Assembly: GCA_965247245.1 (NCBI GenBank)
Contig: CBDFGV010000001.1
Coordinates: forward strand, 496,001-560,000
Length of the DNA: 64,000 nucleotides
From: Tectiglobus sp965247245
GTDB taxonomy: Bacteria > Pseudomonadota > Alphaproteobacteria > Rhizobiales > Hyphomicrobiaceae
Direction: 5' to 3'
In this document: one piece after another, positions 44,102-53,651 of the stretch
Numbering within the stretch: the first letter of the stretch is position 1
Layout: each line of letters begins with the position of its first letter
Translations under genes and position numbers: made by a program
Notes under the pieces: model-generated
The model's database searches: none
The model's input: only the letters and a program-made list of their open reading frames with translations
What the model was told of the DNA's origin: nothing

Positions 44102-44938
44102 TCACTGCGTCGCGATAGTTTTCTCAATCCACGTTTTGAGATGACCAACTGCTTGGCGTTCTACCCCCCAGAAGCCATGGTGTGATTTGCCTTTGCATGG
44201 TGCGATGTTTGAGCGCCCGCCGGTAACTGTAGACCATCGAACAGCTACACCTGCGTCCTGCATGCGCTCAAAGCTCGCCCTGGCTCCATGCAATGGCGTT
44301 ACGGAGCAACTGTCGGAGGCGTGGTGCACGAACAAGGTTGGGGAGTTGATTTTTTCCAACATCACAGATCGCAGTGAGGCACCTTTGCGGTTTGGCACGG
44401 TGATGGATGCGGTCAGCGCAACACCGGCAAATGGTTGCCCGGAACGGCGCGCTGCATTGGCCGCCGACACTACACCGCGGCTCGTGCCAATAATGAACAC
44501 CGGCACGCCGAATGTCGTTTTGAGATTGAGTAAGACAGTACCGATGTCACGGACGGCATGAACTTTCGAGGCGCGGTAACCAGCCAGCAAGCCGGGCTTC
44601 TTCTGCCGATCCGAAGGTGCATCAACCAGTGCAGTGACGTAGCCGGCCTGATGAAAGTCTTGTCGCGTGCGAACCAAAAAGTTGTTGCGCATCCGACCGA
44701 TCTGTCCAGCCGTGTTCAATTTCAGGCGGCCATCTCCGCCCGGAAGCAAAACCAGAGCCGCGCGAATAGGACCTTTGCTCGGGCGCCCCACGAGAACCTG
44801 GATATGCTTGCCATCCGGCAGTGCAACACGCCATGGCTGCTGTAATTCTGCCAGCGCGGTAAGCGAGGTGATAGGCATGACCGCAATCAGCATTAGGCCA
44901 ACGGTCGTGGCGATACGCATGCTTTGACGGATCAACAT
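44102..44938 (-). CDS. Exported alpha/beta hydrolase-like protein
   Basis: A 278-residue protein with a signal peptide (about 1-30, ending ALA) and a dienelactone-hydrolase-like fold: LVLLPGGDGRLKL (oxyanion loop), nucleophile elbow IGTSRGVVSA (Ser about 153), an acid region near VHHASDSCSVTP and GKSHHGFWG with a candidate histidine. Two cysteines (DSC, APC) may form a periplasmic disulphide. Substrate unknown. Confidence 0.8.
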   Translation of the reverse strand: MLIRQSMRIATTVGLMLIAVMPITSLTALAELQQPWRVALPDGKHIQVLVGRPSKGPIRAALVLLPGGDGRLKLNTAGQIGRMRNNFLVRTRQDFHQAGYVTALVDAPSDRQKKPGLLAGYRASKVHAVRDIGTVLLNLKTTFGVPVFIIGTSRGVVSAANAARRSGQPFAGVALTASITVPNRKGASLRSVMLEKINSPTLFVHHASDSCSVTPLHGARASFERMQDAGVAVRWSTVTGGRSNIAPCKGKSHHGFWGVERQAVGHLKTWIEKTIATQ

Positions 44939-45167
44939 GGGTCGGTCCTTTGATGGATCCGAACAGTCTTGACCAATTGATCTGGCAACAATGTGCCGGT
45001 GTTAGGTTGCAACGCGAGCGTGTCGGCAAAACACTTGCTCAATTGTCGTGTGGCGACGCAACAATCCATCCCCTGTCGCGTAGGCCCGGTTCCATATCAG
45101 TCGTGCGCCTTTGGAGTGTCGAGCTGCATGACCCCAACCAGGACCCAAGCGAGAAGAACACCTCTGA

Positions 45168-45785
45168 CTAGGACTTCGGCTTCTCGCCCCAGATCTGCTT
45201 CAGGCGAGCATCGCGACGGCAGCCAATTCTGTACCGCCAGTAGTGAAAGGGGTTCTTCTTATAAAAGTTCTGATGGTACTCGTCGGCAGCGGTAAACGCC
45301 GAAGCCTTCGTGACTGGCACGACGATTTTCTGGCTGAAGTTATGTTTCGAAATGATCGCAGCTTTGCTGGCCTTCGCGAGCGTCTCTTGCTCAGGCGTAT
45401 GTGCAAAGATCTCCGGACGGTACTGGCTACCGCGATCGCAGAACTGACCATCCTTGTCGAAGGGGTCAACGTTGCGCCAGTAAACATCAAGCAGTTTCTC
45501 ATAGGAAACCTTGCTCGGATCATAGGTCACCTGCAGCACTTCGGTGTGACCTGTATTACCGCGCACGACCTGCTTGTAGGTGGGGTTCTTCGCGTGGCCA
45601 CCCATGAAACCCGACACAGTGGTCAGCACGCCATCGACTTTGTCGAAATCAGATTCGGTGCACCAGAAGCAGCCTGCCGCAAAAGTGGCGACCGCTGTCT
45701 TCGGTTGATCGGCTGCATGGCTCGGTCCCAGCAACCAAAGGCCCGCAGCACAAGCAAGAATTCCAGCAGTCAACAGGCGGATCAT
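45168..45785 (-). CDS. msrA: Exported peptide methionine sulfoxide reductase MsrA
   Basis: Reduces methionine-S-sulfoxide in proteins. The 205-residue product has a signal peptide or anchor (about 1-25), catalytic GCFWC near residue 40, GFMGGHAKNPTYKQV, GHTEVLQVTYDP, YWRNVDPFDKDGQFCDRGSQYRP and a resolving-cysteine region near IGCRRDA. It is predicted periplasmic. AAGGAG precedes the ATG at 45785 by six bases. It lies 75 bases downstream of msrB, in one probable operon. Confidence 0.93.
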   Translation of the reverse strand: MIRLLTAGILACAAGLWLLGPSHAADQPKTAVATFAAGCFWCTESDFDKVDGVLTTVSGFMGGHAKNPTYKQVVRGNTGHTEVLQVTYDPSKVSYEKLLDVYWRNVDPFDKDGQFCDRGSQYRPEIFAHTPEQETLAKASKAAIISKHNFSQKIVVPVTKASAFTAADEYHQNFYKKNPFHYWRYRIGCRRDARLKQIWGEKPKS

Positions 45786-45875
45786 ATGTGGCTCCTTCAA
45801 ACGAATTGTGGGACCGGATTGAGTTGAGCTATCGCAATGGCGGAAGTGCTATGCAAGACATACGCGGTTCGAGTG

Positions 45876-46427
45876 TTATCCGGTTTTCTTTGCGGGCTTG
45901 AACGTCATCGCGACACCGTTGATGCAATAGCGCAGACCAGTTGGTGCCGGACCATCCTTGAAGACGTGTCCCAGGTGACCACCACAGCGGCGGCAATGAA
46001 CCTCGGTGCGCGCATAGCCGATCCAATAATCCACCGAGGTGCCAACGGCATTCTTCAGCGGTGCCCAGAAGCTCGGCCATCCGGTCCGGCTATCATACTT
46101 GGTTTCTGAGCTAAACAGCGGCAGATCGCAACCAGCACAGGCATAGGTGCCCGGCTTATAGATCTTATCCAACGGACTAGTGAACGGACGCTCGGTGCCG
46201 TGCTTTCGCAGCACTTTATACTGCAGCGGTGTGAGTTTCCTGCGCCATTCGGCATCGGTCTTGACGACTTCAAACGTCTTTTTCTTCTTCGCCGCGGAGC
46301 CCGCAGCGAGACTACCAGATTGGCCCGATCCCGAGTGCGATTGCGCATTAGCACCGGAGCGATAGAGGCTCCAGGCTCCAACAAGACCGGCGGCGCCTGC
46401 AAGCATCAGCGAGCGGCGATTGAACAT
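45876..46427 (-). CDS. msrB: Exported peptide methionine sulfoxide reductase MsrB
   Basis: Reduces methionine-R-sulfoxide. The 183-residue product has a twin-arginine-like signal (NRRSLMLAGAAG), zinc cysteines CAGC and CRRC, SRTGWPSFW and the catalytic cysteine in RYCINGVAM. Together with downstream MsrA it gives a complete periplasmic methionine repair pair. Confidence 0.93.
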   Translation of the reverse strand: MFNRRSLMLAGAAGLVGAWSLYRSGANAQSHSGSGQSGSLAAGSAAKKKKTFEVVKTDAEWRRKLTPLQYKVLRKHGTERPFTSPLDKIYKPGTYACAGCDLPLFSSETKYDSRTGWPSFWAPLKNAVGTSVDYWIGYARTEVHCRRCGGHLGHVFKDGPAPTGLRYCINGVAMTFKPAKKTG

Positions 46428-46581
46428 CAGCTGAGACCTCCCATGGCAAGTCAGCAGAATAGACCTAGTCGTCAGTCTATATCAGTGAACCGCCCAGGAT
46501 AGTCCAGTCACAGCCGGTCAAACGGTTGTGTAGTGACAGCAAGATGCTGCAAAAAGCAGCGTCAGAACGCCGATCGTTGGC

Positions 46582-47817
46582 CTACTGAGCGCGATACTCG
46601 ATCCGGCGGTTCTTCGCACGTCCGTCGGACGTTCGGTTACTTGCAACGGGTCGCTTCTCGCCATATCCGACGTAGTTAACCTGGTCCGACTTGGCGCCGG
46701 CATTGATCAGGAAGTTAGCAACATTCTGAGCGCGACGCTCGGAAAGACCCTGATTGTAAGAAATCCCACCGGTTGCATCCGTGTGACCTTCGATCGTCAC
46801 TTTGAGGCGGCCACAAGCGCGGACCGCCGCGGAAAGTGCCCTGAGAGTCAATTCGGCTTCTTCCAGAAGGTCTGCGCTATCGAAGGCAAACAGCACGGAA
46901 CCGGCCTGAGCGGTTTCTTTGAGGCGATCCTCGCAAATTGCAACTTCCGGATCCCTCGGCTTCGTGCTTGCTTTTTTGACGACGGGCTGCGTCTTAGCTT
47001 TCTTGGCCGGTTGTGCCGGCAAGGCAACCTTGAGAGTTTTCTGCGGCTGCTTCTGTTCCGGTTTCACGGCTGGGCCGGTCTTGCCACTGCTGCCAATTCC
47101 GGCCACCGATGCTGCAGCTGTCTGCAAAGTCGATGTCGCCGACTGTGCAGCCTTTTCCCTTGCAGCTCTTGCATCTGCCGCAGCCTTCGCCAGACGCTCA
47201 CGCTTCTGCTGGGCGGCAAGTTCCTTCAGGAAGCTGGCCTCTTCTGCAGCAACACGTTGCTCTTCAAGTTCCTTGGCACGCTGCTTGGCTTGTTCGGCAG
47301 CAAGCTTGGCACGGCGCTCGGCCGCCCGCTCAGCCTCGAGCGCCGCGAGGAAACTCTGCTCTTCCTGAGAGACACGCTTCTTGTCGGCCGCCTCGGCGAG
47401 CTTACGTTGTTTTTCTGCTTCCTTCACAGCAGCCTTACGGCGCGCTTCTTTTTCGGCTTTCTGCCGCCGTTCGCGCAGCTTCACCACGACCTGCTTCTCG
47501 CGTTCAATGGCGGTCTTGCGGACATTGACCCGCGCAACAACATCGAGTTCGCCAATACAGTCGGCGAGGATCCGCCAACTTGGCTCGAGTGGCGGTCGGA
47601 ACTCAGCTGCGCAGCCTTTCTGGATAGCTGTCGGCAAGGTTATCCATGCTTCGGAAACCTTGGCTCGCGCGCGTTGCTCGAACAACTGGCATTGGCCAGG
47701 CGCGCTGTCAGACCTGCATATTTTGCTAATCGACCAGTTAGGCAGCGGCTCCGCCCGGGCGTGGGTCCCGACGACGGTTAAAGTGAGAGCAGCAAGTAAA
47801 AGGATCCGGCTTGGCAT
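46582..47817 (-). CDS. OmpA-family protein with long coiled coil
   Basis: A 411-residue exported protein: signal peptide (about 1-22, ending ARA), a small globular part with cysteines, a very charged coiled coil (about 105-225, repeating KAEKEARRKAAVKEAEKQ-like segments), an alanine/lysine-rich linker, and a C-terminal OmpA peptidoglycan-binding domain (FDSADLLEEAELTLRAL, EGHTDATGGISYNQGLSERRA, GYGEKRPVASN). It probably spans the periplasm and binds peptidoglycan; no outer-membrane barrel is present and no lipobox is seen. Confidence 0.87.
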   Translation of the reverse strand: MPSRILLLAALTLTVVGTHARAEPLPNWSISKICRSDSAPGQCQLFEQRARAKVSEAWITLPTAIQKGCAAEFRPPLEPSWRILADCIGELDVVARVNVRKTAIEREKQVVVKLRERRQKAEKEARRKAAVKEAEKQRKLAEAADKKRVSQEEQSFLAALEAERAAERRAKLAAEQAKQRAKELEEQRVAAEEASFLKELAAQQKRERLAKAAADARAAREKAAQSATSTLQTAAASVAGIGSSGKTGPAVKPEQKQPQKTLKVALPAQPAKKAKTQPVVKKASTKPRDPEVAICEDRLKETAQAGSVLFAFDSADLLEEAELTLRALSAAVRACGRLKVTIEGHTDATGGISYNQGLSERRAQNVANFLINAGAKSDQVNYVGYGEKRPVASNRTSDGRAKNRRIEYRAQ

Positions 47818-48086
47818 AGCGGCATGTCCGACGATTGATGTTTTCCACAGATAATCAGTTCTTGTGCTGATACACCATACTTAACCCAAACGCACGGATC
47901 TATCTTATTGCAAACAATTGATTATATTCCATTAACCATAAACATTTCCGTGAATATAACTGGCAATTGCTTGGCGGAATGTGTGGTGAATACAAGTCGA
48001 ACGAGCATAAGTACTGCTCAAGGCCGCTTTGGGCCTTGACAACAACTACTCGGATCTTGGGAGAGGAATAGAAGTGCCCAGGGTAG

Positions 48087-48803
48087 CTAGCCCAGGACTT
48101 TGACTTTCTTCTCGACGGCGATGCCGGCCGGTGAGAGCTGACAGCGATAAGCCAGGACTTCAACGCCGGCATCCACAGCAGCATCAAACGCTTCGCCATA
48201 TTTGACGTCGATATCGCGAGCCAATGACAGGCGCGTCGCGTCAGCGCGCTGGATCAAGAACACCATCACCGCGCGATGGCCCTGGCGAACCATCTCCGCC
48301 AACTCGCGCAGGTGCTTGGCACCGCGTTCTGTCACCGAGTCTGGAAATTCCGCGAGACCAGACTTGCGCATCAAATGCACGTTTTTGATCTCGACGTAGC
48401 ATTGGCCCTTTTTCGGATCATCGAGAAAGATATCAATACGGCTATTCTCGTTTCCGTACTTCACTTCACGGCGTAGCGAGTTGTAACCCTTGAGAGGCGC
48501 AATCTTGCCGGCTTCAATCGCCTCAGTCACAAGCTTGTTCGGATGGTTGGTATTGATACCGACCACCACTTCACCTTTGCCGAGATCGTGACCGACCATC
48601 TCCCAGGTATGCTTGTACTTGCGTGTCGGACTGTCACTAATCGAAAGCCAAACCGGCGAACCAGGCTCGGTCAAACCTTTCATCGAGCCGGTGTTCGGGC
48701 AGGTCGCTGTTATTGTCTCGCCGTTGTCCAGCGTGACATCAGCAAGGAAACGCTTATAGCGCTTGATCAAGCGTCCGCGTAAAAGTGGTGTTTCGAAATC
48801 CAT
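48087..48803 (-). CDS. sfsA: Sugar fermentation stimulation protein A
   Basis: A 238-residue SfsA homologue: RGRLIKRYKRFLADV, CPNTGSMKGL, HTWEMVGHDLG and VGINTNHPNKLV, then KNVHLMRKSGLAEFPDSVTERGAKHLREL with nuclease-like acidic residues. Molecular role unresolved (DNA binding reported for the family). In Hyphomicrobiales it is commonly next to a MoaB/CinA-domain gene, as here, with map often following; map is not present here. Confidence 0.94.
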   Translation of the reverse strand: MDFETPLLRGRLIKRYKRFLADVTLDNGETITATCPNTGSMKGLTEPGSPVWLSISDSPTRKYKHTWEMVGHDLGKGEVVVGINTNHPNKLVTEAIEAGKIAPLKGYNSLRREVKYGNENSRIDIFLDDPKKGQCYVEIKNVHLMRKSGLAEFPDSVTERGAKHLRELAEMVRQGHRAVMVFLIQRADATRLSLARDIDVKYGEAFDAAVDAGVEVLAYRCQLSPAGIAVEKKVKVLG

Positions 48804-49051
48804 GGGCCCGGGCTAGTGTCTCGGTTGGTTCGACATTTGCTTCGCTTGGCACTGCCTCTCGGTGCAAATGTCGGAACCAAGAGGAACTCGAGTTCATCAA
48901 CGTCTAGCGCAGCATTGACACCCAACGCTTATCGTTGGAGCAAGCCGCAAGGAGCGGCCTTACGTCAGGTGGGCTACACTAGTGTCGGTGACAAAATGCT
49001 GGCAAGAACATCACGCGACACGGTGCGACAGAGTTGGGGAGAACCTGAGTA

Positions 49052-49804
49052 ATGGCGGAAGCAAACGACAGTGATATCGTAACAGCTGCGGTTCTTGTGA
49101 TCGGTGACGAGATCTTGTCTGGCCGGACTAAGGACGCCAACATCGGTTATATTGCCGACCACTGCACGCAAATCGGTATCCAACTCAAGGAAGTGCGCAT
49201 CGTTCCTGACGAGGAGGACGAAATCGTCGCTGCCGTCAACGCGCTGCGTGCCAAGCACACCTACGTCTTCACCACCGGCGGCATAGGTCCGACGCATGAT
49301 GACATTACGGCCGACTGCATTGCCAAGGCATTCGGCGTCGGCATCGATGTGGATCAGCGCGCACTGGATTTGCTGATACCCGCCTACAAGGCTCGCGGCG
49401 TCGAGCTTACGCCCGCGCGATTACGCATGGCGCGAATCCCTGACGGTGCTGATCTTGTTGACAATCCAATCTCAACGGCGCCCGGATTCATGCTTGAGAA
49501 CGTTATCACCATGGCGGGCATTCCAAGTGTCATGCAGGTGATGTTGGATTCCGTGACACCGCGCTTGCGCAAGGGGCGTGTTATGCACTCAGAAGCCATT
49601 GATCTCGATCACCCTGAAGGCGCCGTGGCCGGCATGCTGGGTGCCCATCAGGAAGCTTATCCGGATGTCTCAATGGGCAGCTATCCAACCATCAAAAACA
49701 ATCGTCCGTGCACGCAGCTTGTGCTGCGGTCAATCGACGCCGAGCTTCTCGCCAAGGCCACCGAAGAGCTAAAAAATCAGTTGCGGAGTCAGTCACTTAT
49801 CTAG
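49052..49804 (+). CDS. CinA-like / MoaB-MogA domain protein
   Basis: A 250-residue protein with one MoCF-biosynthesis (MoaB/CinA N-terminal) domain: VLVIGDEILSGRTKDANIGYIA and VFTTGGIGPTHDDITADCIAKAFG are the signature segments; MARIPDGADLVDNPISTAPGF and MAGIPSVMQVM follow. It is half of a full CinA, without the amidase domain. Divergent from sfsA across 248 bases. GGGGAG lies upstream of the ATG. Confidence 0.9.
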   Translation: MAEANDSDIVTAAVLVIGDEILSGRTKDANIGYIADHCTQIGIQLKEVRIVPDEEDEIVAAVNALRAKHTYVFTTGGIGPTHDDITADCIAKAFGVGIDVDQRALDLLIPAYKARGVELTPARLRMARIPDGADLVDNPISTAPGFMLENVITMAGIPSVMQVMLDSVTPRLRKGRVMHSEAIDLDHPEGAVAGMLGAHQEAYPDVSMGSYPTIKNNRPCTQLVLRSIDAELLAKATEELKNQLRSQSLI

Positions 49805-49972
49805 CTTTGCTAGAACCGATGGTGCGCCCGGCTGACGCAGCTCCGTTAACCATAAATCCCAAACACGTCTCGTTTTCGCACAATTCGCCATGTCTTGCTC
49901 CCGGCGCCGTTAACCAATACGGCGATCCAACGGGAAGAGAACGGTGCAAAAAGCACCCGGGGATGAATGGAC

Positions 49973-51475
49973 ATGAGACGAGTTGCGTTATCGCGCCTGA
50001 CCTGTGCAGGCGTTTCGGGGGCACGCACGTATGGTGCCCGTACGTTGGCAATACTTGCTATCATTGCTGCGAGCGGGGCAGGTGCAGGCACTCTTAGCGT
50101 TGTGCAAACTGCGCAAGCCAAGACTCCAGGAAAGGTTTATTGCTTTAATCGCGTTTGTCATCGCGTAAAGACGCTGTCGGAGACGCGTCGCGAGATTGGC
50201 CGAGACCGTGTGCTGCAAGCGTCCCACTACGATGATTGCCGTCGTGATCGCTTCAATCCATGCGGCCTGACATCATCGGGCGAAAAGTTTCGGGCGAATG
50301 ATCCGGACAACGCTGCCAGCCCGATCTATCCTGATGGCACCAAGCTGTTGGTATGGAACCCACGGAATGGCAAAACCCTTGTCGTCCGCATCAACAACGC
50401 CGGCCCATACTACAGCCGCCGCCTGCTTGATCTGTCACGCGGTGCAGCCAGGAAGCTGGGCTTCGCGCATCGTGGTATTGCCCGGCTGCACGTGAGGGTG
50501 CTCACAGCACCAAGCCGCCGCGAAGCACGTTACCGCCGCAACCGGCGCTATTCGCCAGTACCAGGTTACATCGGAAAATTTCGATCCATGGATGCCGCCT
50601 TGTGGCGGGTTGCACGGCGTCACGGTGGTTGGGCCGGTAATCCTGCAAGTGTCATGGCGCAGCTCGCCTTGGACGAGGCAGGCAACAATCCGGGCTGGCT
50701 CAGTTTGAAGGAAATGCAGAAGACGGCATGGCGTCTGCGACAGCAGCGCCGCAAGAACCCCAAGCAGTTTGTCGTGCAGGCATCGACAGATGTCCCGCTA
50801 CCAAATTCCAAGGCAGGCGTAAAAGCTGCAGCGCAAGTTCTGCGTGTCGCGACGATGGAATTTGGGCTCGACAAAGCTGACCGTGTTCACGAGTCCTTGC
50901 AGGCAAAGCGACCGACGCTTGTTGCTGCACTTCCTGAGCGGCGGCCCGTCCGTGTCAAACCCAAACGTGCGTCGCGCAAACTGGTGGCTCTGGCCCGCAA
51001 GCGCAAAGCACCACTCGCCGGCAAGAAGGCCGTTGCCAAAAAGACATCTCGGCGTCGCGTGCGTGTTGCTCAGCTCAATCGGCGGGCTGATCCCAAGCGT
51101 ACGAAACGCAAAGCCAGCGACCGCAAGCAACTGGCAAAAAGTAAAGCGACGAAGCAGCGGCAGCGGTTGCGCGTCAACAAGGATAAGCGTGCGCGCAAGA
51201 AGTTGATCCGGGTAGCCTCGGTTGCGAAGCGCAAGTCGACAGCACGCAATGTACCGGCTCGGAGCCGCAAGCCGGCAACTGCTGACAAGCGCACCAAGAC
51301 GGTCTCAGTTGCTAAGCTGAAAACAGCCCGGTCCACAAAAAAGGTCGAGCCTCAGAAGGCGGCCAATGGCAAGCCAAAACTGCCCTCTCAAATCAAGAAA
51401 ACAGAGCGTCCTGCTCCGCGCGTAGCACGCTCAAACTGGCGGGTAGGGGTGATGCGAGGTGGCCGCGAGTTATAA
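49973..51475 (+). CDS. RlpA-like double-psi beta-barrel protein with basic C-terminal tail
   Basis: A 500-residue exported protein: signal peptide/anchor (about 15-50, ending AQA), then an RlpA-like double-psi beta-barrel domain (about 80-165: ASHYDDCRRDRFNPCGLTSSGEKF, PDGTKLLVWNPRNGKTLVVRINNAGPYYSRRLLDLSRGAARKLG), then a helical region and a very basic Lys/Arg/Ala tail of about 170 residues (KRASRKLVALARKRKAP type). Family members cleave denuded peptidoglycan at the septum, but the tail is unusual. Its last 83 bases overlap the convergent oxidoreductase gene at 51393. Confidence 0.85.
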   Translation: MRRVALSRLTCAGVSGARTYGARTLAILAIIAASGAGAGTLSVVQTAQAKTPGKVYCFNRVCHRVKTLSETRREIGRDRVLQASHYDDCRRDRFNPCGLTSSGEKFRANDPDNAASPIYPDGTKLLVWNPRNGKTLVVRINNAGPYYSRRLLDLSRGAARKLGFAHRGIARLHVRVLTAPSRREARYRRNRRYSPVPGYIGKFRSMDAALWRVARRHGGWAGNPASVMAQLALDEAGNNPGWLSLKEMQKTAWRLRQQRRKNPKQFVVQASTDVPLPNSKAGVKAAAQVLRVATMEFGLDKADRVHESLQAKRPTLVAALPERRPVRVKPKRASRKLVALARKRKAPLAGKKAVAKKTSRRRVRVAQLNRRADPKRTKRKASDRKQLAKSKATKQRQRLRVNKDKRARKKLIRVASVAKRKSTARNVPARSRKPATADKRTKTVSVAKLKTARSTKKVEPQKAANGKPKLPSQIKKTERPAPRVARSNWRVGVMRGGREL

Positions 51476-52766
51476 ACTCACCGGCCTTCACTGGCTTGCC
51501 GAGCTCGGCGCCGACGGCCATGTAGTATGGCAACGGCGCCGTGTCAGAGACAGCTTGAGCCGGCGTCAGCAATGGCTCAAGGTCCGGGATCGCATGACGC
51601 GTCCCAACAATATCGAGCACGCGTCCCGCCGCAAGATCGGTGGCGGCGCGCGCTGTGAGATCAACGACGGGACGGTAACCGTCGTCAACGCTGACATTGC
51701 CAAGTCGGGCAGCCGCCATGATCGACATGGGTGCTTCGACGCCCAGCAGGTGTGATGGATTGTAGATGAGGCCGTACTTGCCATCCGGCGATGTCGGTAT
51801 CCCTTTGCCGCGGAACAAGGCGCCCGAAGTCGTGTCAGCCCATTCCACAACAACGAAGACACCACCGGCAAAACTCGCCTCATCCGGCCGGCGCAGGCAA
51901 TTGAACACATCAATGGATGGTGTTGATTGTAACAGACCGCCATCGCTCTTTGGGATGTAGATTGAAGGGAGTTCGGCAGCGCGGGTCATTGGGGCGTGGA
52001 AGTCCGGGCGGTCCGGCAGAATACCAGTTGCGTTCGACACCAGCAGCATCTCGCAAAAGTCTGGCACCGTGCGTTGCGGGAGTTCGGACAAAGCCTGCGA
52101 TCGGGCATCAAGTACTGCTGGAACGTCGTCGTTAAGGCTCCAGTGTTCTGCCAGCTGCGGCGATCCTGTTGTTTCCGTCGTCCAGGTTGTTGTGCCATCA
52201 GCAGGGTCAAACACAAAGTCGTACTCGCTGGACTTTCCGACACAAACAACAGGCAGACCCAAGGCGCGAGCCCGACTGATAAGACTGATGAGAAGCGCCG
52301 GTTGATCACCCTCGACAAGCGTATAGGGCACGCCCGCCTGCCAAGCCTTATGCGCGAGGATCGGCCCAACGAGACACTCGGCTTCCTTCGAAACCATTGT
52401 CACGCCTATCCCTGCTTCGATCGCACGTAGCGCATGTCGTGCGCCTGCTTCCGGTGAACCGGTTGCTTCAACGATCATTTCGACGGGAAGATCGAAGACG
52501 TCGTCGGCCGAGCCAAGGAGAGCCAATTGGCCAGCCTCTATGGCCGTCAGAGCCTGCTGCCGACTCTGGCAGTGCCGGTGCTCGACATCGAGAGCGGTTA
52601 GTGAACTCCCCACACGGTTCAGGTCGGGATCCACCGCAACGACAACATCCATTCCAGTGATGCGACGTGCCTGCGAGATCAATGACAAACCAAACTCGCC
52701 GGTTCCAATCAAGGCCACGCGCACTGGCCGTTCAGTTGCACTCGACAGAAGTTGTTCAAACTGCAT
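51393..52766 (-). CDS. NAD(P)-dependent oxidoreductase with C-terminal SAF domain
   Basis: A 457-residue homoserine-dehydrogenase-like Rossmann protein: VRVALIGTGEFGLSLISQ (NAD loop), VEATGSPEAGARHALRAIEAG, KEAECLVGPILAHKA, YTLVEGDQPALL, and a C-terminal SAF-type segment (YYMAVGAELGKPVKAGEFIT). Proteins of this fusion type act on keto acids or sugar acids in catabolic gene sets; the substrate here is unknown. ATG 52766 matches the family start; 52805 is also possible; neither has a clear ribosome binding site. Confidence 0.82.
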   Translation of the reverse strand: MQFEQLLSSATERPVRVALIGTGEFGLSLISQARRITGMDVVVAVDPDLNRVGSSLTALDVEHRHCQSRQQALTAIEAGQLALLGSADDVFDLPVEMIVEATGSPEAGARHALRAIEAGIGVTMVSKEAECLVGPILAHKAWQAGVPYTLVEGDQPALLISLISRARALGLPVVCVGKSSEYDFVFDPADGTTTWTTETTGSPQLAEHWSLNDDVPAVLDARSQALSELPQRTVPDFCEMLLVSNATGILPDRPDFHAPMTRAAELPSIYIPKSDGGLLQSTPSIDVFNCLRRPDEASFAGGVFVVVEWADTTSGALFRGKGIPTSPDGKYGLIYNPSHLLGVEAPMSIMAAARLGNVSVDDGYRPVVDLTARAATDLAAGRVLDIVGTRHAIPDLEPLLTPAQAVSDTAPLPYYMAVGAELGKPVKAGEFITRGHLASPLPASLSVLRAEQDALFS

Positions 52767-52867
52767 AGCGATGCCCGTTGGGATGTTGTCTGCTTTTGCA
52801 AGCATACAGCATCGCGCAGCTGTTGGCGTATCGCCAACGGGATCAGTGCGAAGATGTCAGAGATCAG

Positions 52868-53461
52868 CTAGAAAAATGATGGTCGGCTGGCGACAGCTTG
52901 GGTCTCAACTTCTGAAGCTGGTGGAATATCCGGAAACAACCCGAATTGTGTATCCAGCGTGTCGAGGAACTGCGCGCATAGATCCAACAGAGCGCCAAGC
53001 TCAATGTGGCCGCCAATGAGAAAGTCATCGTCGTTCGACAACTTCTCAACAATCGAGAGGCAGCCGGTATGCTCTGCGACTAGCCCACGAGATCTAAGAT
53101 ACCCAATCGGGTCATCGCCATAGTCAAAGGCTGTCATTTCCGGGTTCTGGTACTGCTGCAGCACGTCGCCAAGATGTGCTGTTCCAGATAGGAACAAGCG
53201 GGCAAGCAGCGAAAATCGAGCATCCTCGCCTTCCAATTGGGCTGCCTGGGTGCGCGCACACATCAGTCGCCCGATGGCAGCGCTTTCGAGATCACGCGTG
53301 CGGCGAATGAAGGCTTCCAACGTGTAACCCGCCGGCTCTTCGTCAGGCGTTGCCGTTTGGTTGTGAAACTCAAGCTTCTGTAAATCCTCCCCGGCTGCCA
53401 GAAGCATATCGAGGTGATCAGCGAGAAGGTAGACACAGCTCGGGGTGCTTTGCGATGTCAT
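52868..53461 (-). CDS. Hypothetical protein downstream of nrdJ
   Basis: A 197-residue soluble acidic helical protein with no recognised domain (CVYLLADHLDMLLAAGEDLQKLE; FGDM start region trimmed at 53461). AGGAG lies 12 bases before the ATG. In the same direction as nrdJ and the small gene at 53652, with 190 bases between, so co-expression is possible. Confidence 0.65.
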   Translation of the reverse strand: MTSQSTPSCVYLLADHLDMLLAAGEDLQKLEFHNQTATPDEEPAGYTLEAFIRRTRDLESAAIGRLMCARTQAAQLEGEDARFSLLARLFLSGTAHLGDVLQQYQNPEMTAFDYGDDPIGYLRSRGLVAEHTGCLSIVEKLSNDDDFLIGGHIELGALLDLCAQFLDTLDTQFGLFPDIPPASEVETQAVASRPSFF

Positions 53462-53651
53462 ATCGCCAAATGCTCCTGCACTATTGGCCTGCACGATCGG
53501 AAGGAAACACCAACGCAACAAGATATGACGCAACGTGAGCAGACTAAGCTGATTCCTTAGTCGGAAATGCGGCAGTCCACAGACATACACAGTTCAGACC
53601 GTATCGTCTGAGCCTCTCATGCCAAACAGGCAGCAAGCCTTTGTTATCCCG

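Noticed and set aside
46783..47781. 332-codon frame antisense to the OmpA-family gene
   Set aside because: Leucine/phenylalanine-rich mirror of the Lys/Glu coiled coil, a usual artefact.
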